From assembly GCA_018883245.1 (NCBI GenBank), contig VEQL01000007.1, positions 28,315-92,314 on the forward strand: a stretch of 64,000 nt of DNA, given 5' to 3'. Under the pieces are notes generated by a model. It saw only the letters and a program-made list of their open reading frames with translations. It ran no database searches and was not told the origin of the DNA. Position numbers and translations under genes: made by a program. Source of the DNA: Chthoniobacterales bacterium. GTDB taxonomy: Bacteria > Verrucomicrobiota > Verrucomicrobiia > Chthoniobacterales > JACTMZ01. Each line of letters begins with the position of its first letter. Position 1 is the stretch's first letter. Shown here in pieces: positions 1 through 8,440 of this stretch.

Positions 1-587
1 GGGCTCATCTCGGTGTAGCCGTGGTCGCGCGTGTGCAAGTCGAGCAGGAAGTTGATCAAAGCGCGTTCCAATCCGGCCCCTTGGCCCGTGTAGCAGATAA
101 AAGCGCTACCGCTTATTTTGGCCGCGCGTTCCGCGTCGAAAAGTCCGAGCCGTGTGCCGATGGCCACGTGGTCCTGCGCGCCTGCCGGAGCTTTCGGCTC
201 GCCCCACGTGCGCAACACCGGATTGCATGCCGCGTCGCCGCCTCGGGGAATGTTGTCGTGGGGCAGATTCGGAATCGACAGCAACAACTCCCGTTGCTTT
301 TCCTCGGCCGCGGCGGATGCCGCCTGCAGCGATTCCATTTCGGAGCCGAGCTTCTTCGATTCCTCCTCGAGCGCCGAGCTGTCCTCTTTTTTTGCCCGCA
401 GGGCGCCGATCTCCTTGCTCAGCCTTTTGCGGTCGGCTTGCAATTGCTGCCAGCGCGTCTCGTTGGCGCGGCGCTCGACGTCCGCCGCGATAACGCCATC
501 CACCATCGCCCCGAATTGCGGGCCGCGTAAGGCGAGGAGAGCTTTGACCGTTTCCGGCGTTTCACGGATCTGGCGGATGTCGATCAT
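1..587 (-). CDS. serS: Seryl-tRNA synthetase, N-terminal part
   Basis: Class II aminoacyl-tRNA synthetase that charges tRNA-Ser in the cytoplasm. Only the first 195 codons lie in the window; the gene runs off the left edge. The protein begins MIDIRQIRETPETVKALLA, the usual SerRS start, and continues into a long charged helical hairpin (about residues 30-100) that in this family is the coiled-coil arm contacting the long variable arm of tRNA-Ser. Then comes LLLSIPNLPHDNIP, the conserved transition into the catalytic domain, and RTRDHGYTEMSP-like sequence at the edge. The catalytic motifs 2 and 3 are outside the window. It is divergent from the DnaJ-like gene, with 100 bp between them. Confidence 0.93.
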   Translation of the reverse strand, partial: MIDIRQIRETPETVKALLALRGPQFGAMVDGVIAADVERRANETRWQQLQADRKRLSKEIGALRAKKEDSSALEEESKKLGSEMESLQAASAAAEEKQRELLLSIPNLPHDNIPRGGDAACNPVLRTWGEPKAPAGAQDHVAIGTRLGLFDAERAAKISGSAFICYTGQGAGLERALINFLLDLHTRDHGYTEMS

Positions 588-638
588 GGTGCGCGCAGGC
601 TAGCGCGGTTCCCATGCTGCGCCAAGCGGCGGAATCTG

Positions 639-667
639 TTGGTGTCGCGCCGCGGCGGTTTTATAGT
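639..667 (+). promoter_or_regulatory. Candidate sigma-70 promoter of the DnaJ-like gene
   Basis: TTGGTG at 639-644 and TATAGT at 662-667 are separated by 17 bases, a good match to the housekeeping consensus. It points at the DnaJ-like gene starting at 688, leaving a leader of about 14 bases. No Shine-Dalgarno sequence is obvious before the GTG start. Confidence 0.5.
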
Positions 668-687
668 GTCCGGTCGAATTTAATCCC

Positions 688-1632
688 GTGGAATTTCGCG
701 ACTACTACAAGACGCTCGGCGTGGCCAAGACGGCATCGGCCGACGAGATCAAAAAGGCGTTCCGCAAGCTCGCCCGCCAGCACCATCCGGACTTGGCGAA
801 GGACAAAAAGGCCGCCGAGGAGAAGTTCAAGGAAATCAACGAGGCTTACGAGGTTCTCAGCGATCCGGAGAAGCGTAAAAAATACGACGAACTCGGGCCC
901 AACTGGCAGCAGGCCGGCGCGGGGTTCCGTCCGCCCCCGGGCGGCGGTTTTCCGGGCGGCTTCCCCGGAGGAATGGGCGGCTACGGCGGCGGCGAGGAGG
1001 AATTCCAGTTCGGCGGCACGGGCTTCAGCGATTTCTTCGAGGCGTTTTTCGGGCGCGCCGCCCGCGGCGGTCGTCGCGGCAGCGCGTTTTACGGCGAGGA
1101 TATGCCGCTGCGCGGACAGGACGCCGAGGCGGACATCATGGTCACCCTCGAGGAGGCTCTCCACGGATCGACAAGGCAGATTTCCTTCACGCGCGGCCGC
1201 TCCGGAAAAGTCGAGACCTACACGGTGAAAATCCCCAAGGGCGTGCGCGAGGGACAGCGTATCCGTCTGGCGGGCATCGGCGGCGAGGGGAGCGGCGGCG
1301 GCGAAGCGGGCGATCTTTATTTGCGCGTTCGCTTCGAGAGGCATCCGGAATTCACCGTCGAGGGTGCCGACGTCATCCACGAAATCGAGTTGCCCGTGAC
1401 CCAAGCCGTGCTCGGCGGCGAGATCACGATTCCCACGCTCGACGGTCGCGCGAAACTGAAGATCCCGGCGCTCACCCAAAACGGCCGCAAATTCCGCCTG
1501 CCCGGACGGGGCATGCCTCAGCGAGGCGGAACGCGCGGCGATTTTTACGCTGTGATCGATGTGCAGTTGCCGACAACTCTCAGTGACGCCCAGCGCCAAG
1601 CTTGGGAAGCGGTGGCGAAGGCGGCGTCTTGA
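688..1632 (+). CDS. DnaJ-like co-chaperone without zinc finger (CbpA type)
   Basis: J-domain co-chaperone expected to stimulate the ATPase of DnaK and deliver substrates. The N terminus (about residues 3-70) is a J domain with the HPD motif in [10 protein letters not shown] Gly/Phe-rich stretch follows (about 75-130), then a DnaJ C-terminal substrate-binding region (about 150-305) containing [19 protein letters not shown] and GRGMPQRGG. The four CxxCxGxG zinc repeats of true DnaJ are absent, so this is the CbpA/DjlA-like class B form; 314 residues fits that. The start is GTG at 688, giving [12 protein letters not shown], which matches the family start exactly. A dnaK is not in the window. Confidence 0.9.
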   Translation: MEFRDYYKTLGVAKTASADEIKKAFRKLARQHHPDLAKDKKAAEEKFKEINEAYEVLSDPEKRKKYDELGPNWQQAGAGFRPPPGGGFPGGFPGGMGGYGGGEEEFQFGGTGFSDFFEAFFGRAARGGRRGSAFYGEDMPLRGQDAEADIMVTLEEALHGSTRQISFTRGRSGKVETYTVKIPKGVREGQRIRLAGIGGEGSGGGEAGDLYLRVRFERHPEFTVEGADVIHEIELPVTQAVLGGEITIPTLDGRAKLKIPALTQNGRKFRLPGRGMPQRGGTRGDFYAVIDVQLPTTLSDAQRQAWEAVAKAAS

Positions 1633-1727
1633 TATTTCGGCAAGCCATTCATCGACAACGGTTTAAGCCATTTGGAGCTGCGTTTTGTCTTGCCTCAAGA
1701 CCGTTCCTCAATAGCTTTATTTGTCCC

Positions 1728-3164
1728 ATGAGAACTGGAACCTTTGCCCTCATAATCTCACTCCTTTTTGCTGGATCCTCTTTCTCCGCCGACTTCGTTC
1801 CGGGCCGAGTTCTCGTCAAGCCCCTGGCGGGTGCCTCGGACGCCGCGGTGCAGGCCTCGATAAAAGCTGCCGGCGCGAGTGAAATCGGCCGCGTGCCGCA
1901 GATCGGTGTGCGCATTTTGCGGGTGCCGGCGCAATCCGAGTCGCGTGTCATTGAAGCGCTGTCCAAGAACCCGAATTTCGAGTTCGCCGAGCCCGACTAC
2001 ATCGCGAACATCATTCTCACTCCGAACGATCCTTATTACGCTGCTTATCAGTGGCATCTTCCCAAAGTGGTTGCGCCCGCCGCATGGGACTTCACCACCG
2101 GATCGGCCGGCGTGACTGTTGCGGTCGTCGATTCGGGCGTGCAGGCGACGCATCCCGATCTGGCCGGACGCGTTCTTCCCGGCTACGACTTCGTCAATAG
2201 CGACGCGGATCCCGCAGACGACAACGGTCACGGCACGGCAGTCGCGGGAGTCGCCGCGGCTAAAGGCAACGATGGCATCGGCGTCGCCGGGGCCGCATGG
2301 GACGTTGCTATCCTCCCCGTCAAAGTGATGAACTCCTCCGGCAGCGGATCCTATTCCGCGATCGCCAACGGCATCGCCTACTCGGCCGACATGGGCGCCA
2401 AGATCATCAACCTCAGCCTCGGGGGCACGTCGTCCTCTTCCACGTTGCAAAACGCGGTTTCTTACGCATGGAACAAGGGCTCCCTCCTCGTCGCCGCCGC
2501 CGGCAACAACGCGAGCAGCACCACGGTCTATCCGGCAGCCTACACCAATGTCGTTGCCGTCTCGGCGACAACCGCGTCCGACACGCTCGCTTCCTTTTCC
2601 AGCTACGGAAGCTTCGTCGATCTTTGTGCGCCGGGCGAAAATATCACCACCTCTTGGGTCAACGGCGGATACGTGACTATTTCCGGCACGTCTTTCTCCA
2701 GCCCGCTCACGGCCGGCGTGGCCGCGCTGGCTCTTTCCCGTAATCCCGCCCTCTCCAACGCGCAGCTCTCCGCGCTCCTGACGTCCAACACCGATGATCT
2801 GGGTGCGCTGGGCAAGGACATCTACTATGGAACGGGTCGGCTCAATGCCAGCAAGGTTGTCGCTGCCGCGGTCCCCGTGCTCGACACAGCGGCCCCCGTC
2901 ACCGCGGTGACCAGTCCCGCCAACGGCAGCTCCATCGCGGGCCTGCGCTCGGTCAACGTGACTGTTTCCTCGAGCGACAACATCGGGGTGACCAAGGCCG
3001 AACTCTATATCAACGGCCGTCTTGTCGCGTCATCCACGACCGGCAGCTTCACCTACAAGTGGAGCACGTCGAAGTTGGTCAGGGGCACTTATCAACTCCA
3101 GTCCAAGGCTTACGACGCTGCCGGAAATTCGGCCAGTTCGTCCGTCGTCAGCGTTTACCGCTGA
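1728..3164 (+). CDS. Secreted subtilisin-like serine protease (S8) with Ig-like tail
   Basis: Exported endopeptidase of 478 residues. The ATG at 1728 starts a signal peptide (MRTGTFALIISLLFAGSSFS); longer in-frame starts upstream would bury it. Residues about 20-95 resemble an I9-type propeptide. The S8 catalytic triad is complete: Asp in VAVVDSGVQATHPDL, His in DDNGHGTAVAG, Ser in ISGTSFSSPLTAGVAAL, with the oxyanion Asn in AAAGNN. The last about 85 residues (from APVTAVTSPANGSS) form a bacterial Ig-like domain with the AGNSAS ending typical of Big-type modules on extracellular enzymes. It lies between the DnaJ-like gene and the YhaM-like gene and need not be co-transcribed with either. The substrate is unknown. 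Confidence 0.92.
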   Translation: MRTGTFALIISLLFAGSSFSADFVPGRVLVKPLAGASDAAVQASIKAAGASEIGRVPQIGVRILRVPAQSESRVIEALSKNPNFEFAEPDYIANIILTPNDPYYAAYQWHLPKVVAPAAWDFTTGSAGVTVAVVDSGVQATHPDLAGRVLPGYDFVNSDADPADDNGHGTAVAGVAAAKGNDGIGVAGAAWDVAILPVKVMNSSGSGSYSAIANGIAYSADMGAKIINLSLGGTSSSSTLQNAVSYAWNKGSLLVAAAGNNASSTTVYPAAYTNVVAVSATTASDTLASFSSYGSFVDLCAPGENITTSWVNGGYVTISGTSFSSPLTAGVAALALSRNPALSNAQLSALLTSNTDDLGALGKDIYYGTGRLNASKVVAAAVPVLDTAAPVTAVTSPANGSSIAGLRSVNVTVSSSDNIGVTKAELYINGRLVASSTTGSFTYKWSTSKLVRGTYQLQSKAYDAAGNSASSSVVSVYR

Positions 3165-3215
3165 CGGCACCCTGATTCCTGCGCTTGCCCCGCATGCCCG
3201 GGCGCGGCAATTTCT

Positions 3216-4244
3216 TTGTCCGTGCCCGATCTGACCGACATCGCTTCGCTGCGCGCCGCCGCCCGCGCCGGCCGCACGCGTGCGGTTCTCCCGGTGCTGG
3301 TCGAAACGGTGACCGAGAAGGCGTCGAAGGACGGCAAGCCTTTCCTTGATATCCAACTGGTGGACGCCCGCGACCGCTTCGCGTTGCGTGTTTGGTCGGA
3401 CAACGGGCAATACGCTCCGGCACAGGAACTGGCCGCCGGCGCGTGCCTCAAACTCGAGGGTGAATTCACCGTCCACCCGCAGTTCGGCCTCGAGGCCAAG
3501 CGTTGGAGTTTCGCACCGTTAACCGGGGACGCCAAAGAGGAATTCCTCGCCGGCCCGGCAGACCTGCGCTCGAGACAGGAAGAGGATTACAAATTCATCG
3601 AGTCGTCGGTTTCCTCGATCCGCGACCCGCGGCTCAAGGCTCTCGGCCTGCTGTTTCTGGAAAAATTCGGTCCGCGTTTCCGCCGGACGGCCGCTGCGCG
3701 CTTCTTTCATCATGCCCGGCGCGGGGGACTCGTCGAACATGTCGCGCAGATGATGCGCTACGCGGATGCGGTGTGCGCGGTGAACCCGGCGCTCCACCGC
3801 GACCTCCTCGTTTCCGGGGTGCTTTTCCACGACTGCGGCAAGCTCTGGGAAAATTGCGTGGAGGAGGGAAGTTTCACCATGCCCTTCGACGAGCGGGGCG
3901 AGTTGCTCGGCCACATCAACATCGGCATCGAGCTGGTCAACACCCTTTGGAAGGCGTTGCCCCTCGAGGATTGGAAAGATCTCGCGCCTGACAACGAAGA
4001 CGCGAGGTTGCACCTGCTCCATCTCGTTGCGGCTCACCACGGGGAATTGGAGTTCGGCTCGCCGGTGCAGCCCAAAACGCCGGAGGCGATCGCGTTGCAT
4101 TACATCGACAATCTCGACGCCAAGCTCGAGATGCTGGCGCGCGGCTACGAGGGAGGCGGAACGGTGGCCGAGCGGATTTATGACAAGGTCAAGCCGCTCA
4201 ATGTGCGGCTGGTGGCCCCGCTCGCCCCGGCGCCCGCGGAATGA
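3216..4244 (+). CDS. YhaM-like 3'-5' exoribonuclease (OB-fold plus HD domain)
   Basis: 342 residues. Residues about 20-105 look like an OB-fold nucleic-acid-binding domain (VLVETVTEKASKDGKPFLDI). Residues about 160-320 are a metal-dependent HD phosphohydrolase domain, with His in FFHHARRGGLVEHV, the HD pair in VLFHDCGKLWEN, and AAHHGELEFGSP. This layout is that of YhaM, a 3'-5' exonuclease acting on RNA and single-stranded DNA. The start is TTG at 3216 (GTG at 3222 is an alternative). Its TGA overlaps the next ATG by four bases (ATGA), so it is probably translationally coupled to the lipoprotein gene; a functional link with that gene is not evident. Confidence 0.8.
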   Translation: MSVPDLTDIASLRAAARAGRTRAVLPVLVETVTEKASKDGKPFLDIQLVDARDRFALRVWSDNGQYAPAQELAAGACLKLEGEFTVHPQFGLEAKRWSFAPLTGDAKEEFLAGPADLRSRQEEDYKFIESSVSSIRDPRLKALGLLFLEKFGPRFRRTAAARFFHHARRGGLVEHVAQMMRYADAVCAVNPALHRDLLVSGVLFHDCGKLWENCVEEGSFTMPFDERGELLGHINIGIELVNTLWKALPLEDWKDLAPDNEDARLHLLHLVAAHHGELEFGSPVQPKTPEAIALHYIDNLDAKLEMLARGYEGGGTVAERIYDKVKPLNVRLVAPLAPAPAE

Positions 4245-5506
4245 AATTCCTCCGCGCCGCCGCGGCCGTGCTCTGCGGCTTGGCCGCATGTTCGACGCGG
4301 GCCTCGGGATCCGCCGGTGCGGAACAAATGAACGCAGCGCTCGGTCTGCCGATTTTCCCGTCAAACGGCACGATCTGGGAAGAGGATGCGAGTGTCGTGG
4401 CGCAGAGGCTGGGACTGCGCCCGGAGTCGGAAACGCCCGACGATGCAAACTACCGTCTTTATCCACGGGAAGAAATGCGGGTGCTCGGACGCCGCCCCTA
4501 CGCGATCAGCCTTTCGGCGCAAGGTGGAAAAGTCGCGGCCGTGGGCATTGTTTTCGCCAACAAAGGCGACTCCGTCGGGCAGTTTGCTCCTTCGGCACCC
4601 GGCCGCCGCGCGCCGCGCCCCGAACAGATTTTGCGCGACTACCGCAAGGCGATCGCGGAAGACGACCGGGCGCTCGACGAAGCGCTCGAGGCGCTGGCCG
4701 GTCCTGCCGCGCGCGAGAGGACGGGAAGCCCCGGCCAGATGCAGGAGCGTTCGCGCCGTCGCGACTGGAACGGCCATGCACTCCTGCTGGTCTCCGTGCG
4801 CGACGAATATGTCGCACTGCGTATTGTGCCGCCCCGCGATCTCGATGATGCGAATCCCGCCGGACGCACCTCTTCCCGCGATTTGCGCGAAAAAATGTCC
4901 TCGCGCGTGCAGCGGCGGGAAAACGGCGACGTGGTCATCGTCGGCATTCCCATGGTGGATCAAGGGCCGAAGGGATTTTGCGTCCCCGCGACGATGGAAC
5001 GCATGCTGCGCCATCTTGGAATCCCGGCCGACATGTATTTGCTAGCCATGGCGGCCAACACGCGACCCGGTGGCGGAACTCTCCTTGAGGATGTCCTGTT
5101 TGCCGTTGGTGACACCATCCGTCGCCATGCGCGGCGTATCATCAACATCTCCGGTGGCCCCGAGCCCTCCGTCGTGGCCAAATGGATCGATGCCGGCGTC
5201 CCGGTGATGTGGGCTTTGCGCACATCGGAGACGGTCAACGAACGAATCAACGCGCGCATGCGCGCGCGGAGCCAGACGGTCGATTGGAAAAATTGGTCCG
5301 ATTCGTTGAAGCAACCCCGCCGTGATGCACGCGCGCTCGCCAAGGAGGCGGCCGAGGGCCACGTATGCCTCATTACCGGCTACAACCGCGGGACCGGCGA
5401 GATCGCGCTTTCCGATTCCTATGGTCCGGGCTACGAGGAGCGTTGGATCACCGCCGAGGAAGCCGGGGTTCTCTCGCAGGGTGCGATGGCTGTGGTTGCA
5501 TGGTGA
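4241..5506 (+). CDS. Lipoprotein with C39-like cysteine peptidase domain
   Basis: 421 residues. A lipobox in LCGLAACSTR predicts cleavage before Cys and lipid anchoring. The N-terminal half (about residues 30-225) is not recognised. The C-terminal half (about 235-420) looks like a papain-fold C39-like domain: nucleophile Cys in QGPKGFCVPATMERMLRHLG, His in AAEGHVCLITGYN, and Asp in EIALSDSYGPGYEERW. Such domains act as stand-alone peptidases or amidases; the substrate is unknown. It overlaps the upstream YhaM-like gene by four bases and the DUF362 gene by seven, so the four genes from 3216 to 7436 read as one operon. Assignment as an active peptidase is inference from the Cys/His/Asp pattern. 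Confidence 0.7.
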   Translation: MKFLRAAAAVLCGLAACSTRASGSAGAEQMNAALGLPIFPSNGTIWEEDASVVAQRLGLRPESETPDDANYRLYPREEMRVLGRRPYAISLSAQGGKVAAVGIVFANKGDSVGQFAPSAPGRRAPRPEQILRDYRKAIAEDDRALDEALEALAGPAARERTGSPGQMQERSRRRDWNGHALLLVSVRDEYVALRIVPPRDLDDANPAGRTSSRDLREKMSSRVQRRENGDVVIVGIPMVDQGPKGFCVPATMERMLRHLGIPADMYLLAMAANTRPGGGTLLEDVLFAVGDTIRRHARRIINISGGPEPSVVAKWIDAGVPVMWALRTSETVNERINARMRARSQTVDWKNWSDSLKQPRRDARALAKEAAEGHVCLITGYNRGTGEIALSDSYGPGYEERWITAEEAGVLSQGAMAVVAW

Positions 5507-6516
5507 AAGCATTTCCAGTTTTGGCGTTGCTGTTGGTCGCTGCCACCGGCCGCGCGGCGGACGTTTATGTCGCGCGCAGCGCGGCCGTTATCGAAAGCGG
5601 AAAGGTGCGGTCGGGTGCGGTGGCGCGGATGGTCGACAGCGCGGTGATGGCCGCCACGGGGAAACAGGACATCTCCTCCGCGTGGCGCTCGCTCGTGCGC
5701 CCGACCGATCGTGTCGGCATAAAAATCTCGGCCTCCGGTGCGCCGGTGTCCTCCACGCACGCTGCCGTGGTGTCGGCGGTGGCCGAGGGTCTGGTGTCCG
5801 CGGGCGTGGCGCCGCAACGTATCGTCATTTGGGACCGCAAATGGAGCGACATGAGCCGCACCGGTTACGGTGCGTTATCCCGTCGTTTTCTCGTCACCTC
5901 GACCGATCGCGCCGGCGGCTATTCGGATGACGACGTGGTCACCGCCGCGGTGATGGGACGTCTTATCGACGGTGATCGGGACTTCAGTCCGGCCCAAGCC
6001 GCCGAGGAGCAGACGTCCGGCAAGAGCCACCTTTCGGTCGTCCTGACGCGCGGGGTGGACAAAGTGGTGCATGTTCCCGCGCTGACCGACCATCTTTCCT
6101 CCGGTCTCAACGGCGCTTTTTCCGGCATGGTGCTCGACAACCTCGACAATTGGCGGCGCTTGGCGCGTCCTCCGCACTACGGCGATCCTTATCTTGCCGA
6201 GCTTTATTCCGACCCGCGCATCGGCGGCAAAGTTGTGCTCACCATCCTCGACGCTTTGCGTCCGCAATATGCGGGCGGTCCTTTCCCCGAACCGCAATAC
6301 GTCGAAAACTACGGCGCGATTTATGTGTCGCGCGACCCCGTGGCCCTGGACACGGTCGCGCTCGATCTGATCGACGGATTCCGCAAAGGCGCGGGCTTGC
6401 CCCTCCTGGCACCGAAGCTGACGTGGCTCGAGTCGGCCGCCACCATCGGTCTCGGCGTGACCGACCGCGCGCGCATCCGCGTGGTGCCGGTGCAGGGTCC
6501 GCCGCCGCAGCCATGA
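5500..6516 (+). CDS. Exported DUF362 protein
   Basis: 338 residues. The ATG at 5500 opens a signal peptide (MVKAFPVLALLLVAATGRAA) and overlaps the lipoprotein gene by seven bases. The rest matches DUF362: DRVGIKISASGAPVSSTH, then VSAGVAPQRIVIWDR, VDKVVHVPALTDH and a C-terminal SRDPVALDTVALDLID. The family has no settled biochemical function; some members carry a ferredoxin-like module, which is absent here. Export suggests a periplasmic role. Its TGA overlaps the ATG of the squalene/phytoene synthase gene (ATGA), a strong sign of co-translation with an isoprenoid enzyme. Confidence 0.75.
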   Translation: MVKAFPVLALLLVAATGRAADVYVARSAAVIESGKVRSGAVARMVDSAVMAATGKQDISSAWRSLVRPTDRVGIKISASGAPVSSTHAAVVSAVAEGLVSAGVAPQRIVIWDRKWSDMSRTGYGALSRRFLVTSTDRAGGYSDDDVVTAAVMGRLIDGDRDFSPAQAAEEQTSGKSHLSVVLTRGVDKVVHVPALTDHLSSGLNGAFSGMVLDNLDNWRRLARPPHYGDPYLAELYSDPRIGGKVVLTILDALRPQYAGGPFPEPQYVENYGAIYVSRDPVALDTVALDLIDGFRKGAGLPLLAPKLTWLESAATIGLGVTDRARIRVVPVQGPPPQP

Positions 6517-7436
6517 ACGAGAAAGAACTCCTCCGCCGCACCGCCCGTTCGTTCGCGCTGACCCTCGGTCTGCTGCCGCAGAGCGCGCGATCGGAGGCCT
6601 CGCTCGCTTATTTGCTGGCGCGAGGAACCGACACCATCGCCGATCAGGCGGATGCGGACTCGGCACAGCGCGCCGGTGCACTGAGGTCGTTCCTTGCTTC
6701 GCTTGGTAGGACTGGGATCGAGGGCTACGACGCAGAGGAGTGGTCCCGTTCCGTTCGTGACGATGCGGCAAGCCGCCTGCTCGCGCGTATGCCGGAGCTT
6801 TGGCGACGCATGCAATCGCTGGAGAATGGCGCGCTTCACCGCGTTCGGACGGTGATCGGCTGCATCCTCGAAGGCCAGATTTTCGATGTCGAACGTTTCT
6901 TCCCGGATTCACCGCCCCTCGCCGGCGAAGAATTGTCGCGCTACACCTACCTGGTGGCGGGTAGCGCCGGCGAATTCCTCACTGATCTCTGCGCGGCGCA
7001 CCAGCGCGATTTTTCCGCCGATCCGCTCCCTTCGATGCGTGATCGCGCGCGGTCCTACGGCGAGGCGCTGCAACTGGTCAATATCTTGCGCGACCGTCGC
7101 ATGGATGCCGCCCTCGGCCGTGTTTATTTGGAAAACCGTGATGTGCCGCGTGCGATGGAGACAGCGCGCACCGGATTGGCGGCGGGGGGTGACTACTGCG
7201 CTGCCCTGCGTTCCGGCCGTTTGCGCTACGCTCTCTTGTTGCCTGCCTTGCTGGGGCTCCGGACGCTTGCCTTGCTGGGGGACCGCGGCGATGACACGCT
7301 GGCGCCGCGCAAAGTTCCGCGCCGCGAAGTGAGGCAATGGCTCTTGCGCGCTTTGCCCGTGTGGTTTTCCCCGGGACGGGTGCGCGGTCTGGTTGCGCGT
7401 GCGGCCGGCGCGGATGTCACAGCACAACAAGAATGA
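6513..7436 (+). CDS. Squalene/phytoene synthase family protein
   Basis: 307-residue head-to-head prenyl transferase of the trans-isoprenyl diphosphate synthase class. Both acidic motifs that bind Mg-diphosphate are present: DTIAD in LLARGTDTIADQAD and the DRRMD of LVNILRDRRMDAALGRVYLE. The stretch AGEFLTDLCAAH resembles squalene synthase more than phytoene synthase, so conversion of two farnesyl diphosphates to squalene is the likelier reaction, but product specificity cannot be read from sequence. No hpnC/D/E, crtI or squalene-hopene cyclase is next to it. It starts at ATG 6513, overlapping the DUF362 gene by four bases, and its 3' end overlaps the convergent EamA gene by 20 bp. Confidence 0.82.
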   Translation: MNEKELLRRTARSFALTLGLLPQSARSEASLAYLLARGTDTIADQADADSAQRAGALRSFLASLGRTGIEGYDAEEWSRSVRDDAASRLLARMPELWRRMQSLENGALHRVRTVIGCILEGQIFDVERFFPDSPPLAGEELSRYTYLVAGSAGEFLTDLCAAHQRDFSADPLPSMRDRARSYGEALQLVNILRDRRMDAALGRVYLENRDVPRAMETARTGLAAGGDYCAALRSGRLRYALLLPALLGLRTLALLGDRGDDTLAPRKVPRREVRQWLLRALPVWFSPGRVRGLVARAAGADVTAQQE

Positions 7437-8322
7437 CCGCGGCAAGAATGAGCACGCTTCCCGCCACGCGCGAGCAAAGCGTCATTTTGTCGAGAGCGCT
7501 TTCTGTCACACCCAGTCTGCGCGCAAGCAAGGCGACAAGGATCAGGCTCCACAGTCCGCGGGAGCTGTAAACCACGTTCACTCCCGTGGCATTGCCGAAG
7601 ATGCCGATAGTCAGCGCGACACCCGCAAGTTGCACGGCCAGAAGAACGATACCCGCTGTTCCCCAAAACCAAGCGTTTTTGCCCGCCTGCGCTCCGCCGC
7701 GGGACACATGGGGCAAAAGCAAAGGAAACGAAAGTGCGGCCACCGTGCCGAACATCACGGGCATGAAAAGCGTGAAACCGGTCCGCGGTGCGGCGACTTG
7801 GATAATCACGTCCGTTGCCGCAAAGCAAAACGCGGCCAGCAGCGCCCAGGCGAGGGTCGCCAGCGGATGCGAGCGGGTGTGCCGCGGTCCGCGGTGCAGA
7901 AGGATGACGCCGCCCATGGTCAGGACGACTGCCAGCCAGAGATCCGGATCGGGCCTGTTTTCCGGCACTGCGAGTAAGATGAGGGCCACGAAAACGACTT
8001 TGCTGGCCAGAGCCGGCGTGGCGATGGACACGTCACCCGCCGCAAGCGAGCGGAAAGTGGCGATCTGGCCCGTGAAGAATAAGACACTCGCGGCCAAGGC
8101 CCATGCTACCGGGGCAAAGTTCCAGCTCTCCCTTCCGAAAAATACGAGCGGCAGAAAGAGCAGGCCCATCGACAAATTGCTGAAAAATGTGACGGCCCAA
8201 GCGTTGGCACCTCGAGAAATGCCGAGTTTGATCAGGATAGCCCCCGCCGCGTAAAGCACGGCACTGGCCAAAGGCAGAAGAAGCGGAAGATTGATGCTCA
8301 ACGACTTCCGCGATCGTAGCAT
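7417..8322 (-). CDS. EamA/DMT-family membrane transporter
   Basis: 301-residue inner-membrane protein with about ten hydrophobic segments arranged as two EamA repeats, for example LLLPLASAVLYAAGAILIKL and LATLAWALLAAFCFAATDVI, typical of the drug/metabolite transporter superfamily. The substrate cannot be inferred. The start is taken at ATG 8322, giving MLRSRKSLSINLPLLLPLAS, because upstream in-frame starts add a non-hydrophobic tail overlapping the pst promoter region. It is divergent from pstS (118 bp apart) and its 3' end overlaps that of the squalene/phytoene synthase gene by 20 bp. Confidence 0.85.
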   Translation of the reverse strand: MLRSRKSLSINLPLLLPLASAVLYAAGAILIKLGISRGANAWAVTFFSNLSMGLLFLPLVFFGRESWNFAPVAWALAASVLFFTGQIATFRSLAAGDVSIATPALASKVVFVALILLAVPENRPDPDLWLAVVLTMGGVILLHRGPRHTRSHPLATLAWALLAAFCFAATDVIIQVAAPRTGFTLFMPVMFGTVAALSFPLLLPHVSRGGAQAGKNAWFWGTAGIVLLAVQLAGVALTIGIFGNATGVNVVYSSRGLWSLILVALLARRLGVTESALDKMTLCSRVAGSVLILAAVILVVL

Positions 8323-8352
8323 CTCCGCGCCGCCCCGCCAGTCCGCAGCCCG

Positions 8353-8369
8353 TGTGACATTTTTGTCAC
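8353..8369 (+). promoter_or_regulatory. Pho-box-like repeat upstream of pstS
   Basis: TGTGAC at 8353-8358 and TGTCAC at 8364-8369 are spaced by an AT-rich run with an 11-base period, the spacing of PhoB half sites. The core GTGACATTTTTGTCAC is a perfect 6-4-6 palindrome. It lies 71 bases before the pstS start. A second version precedes the other pstS (22354-22370). Binding by PhoB is inferred. Confidence 0.5.
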
Positions 8370-8440
8370 AATCGCCCTCGTGTCGGGGCTTTCCCTGGGC
8401 AGGCTGTCCGGACAAAATCCTACTCTTGCTCCACGCCCTT

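Noticed and set aside
1602..1727. Longer N terminus for the subtilisin-like protease
   Set aside because: An in-frame start at 1602 overlaps the DnaJ-like gene and would put 42 unconserved residues before the signal peptide.
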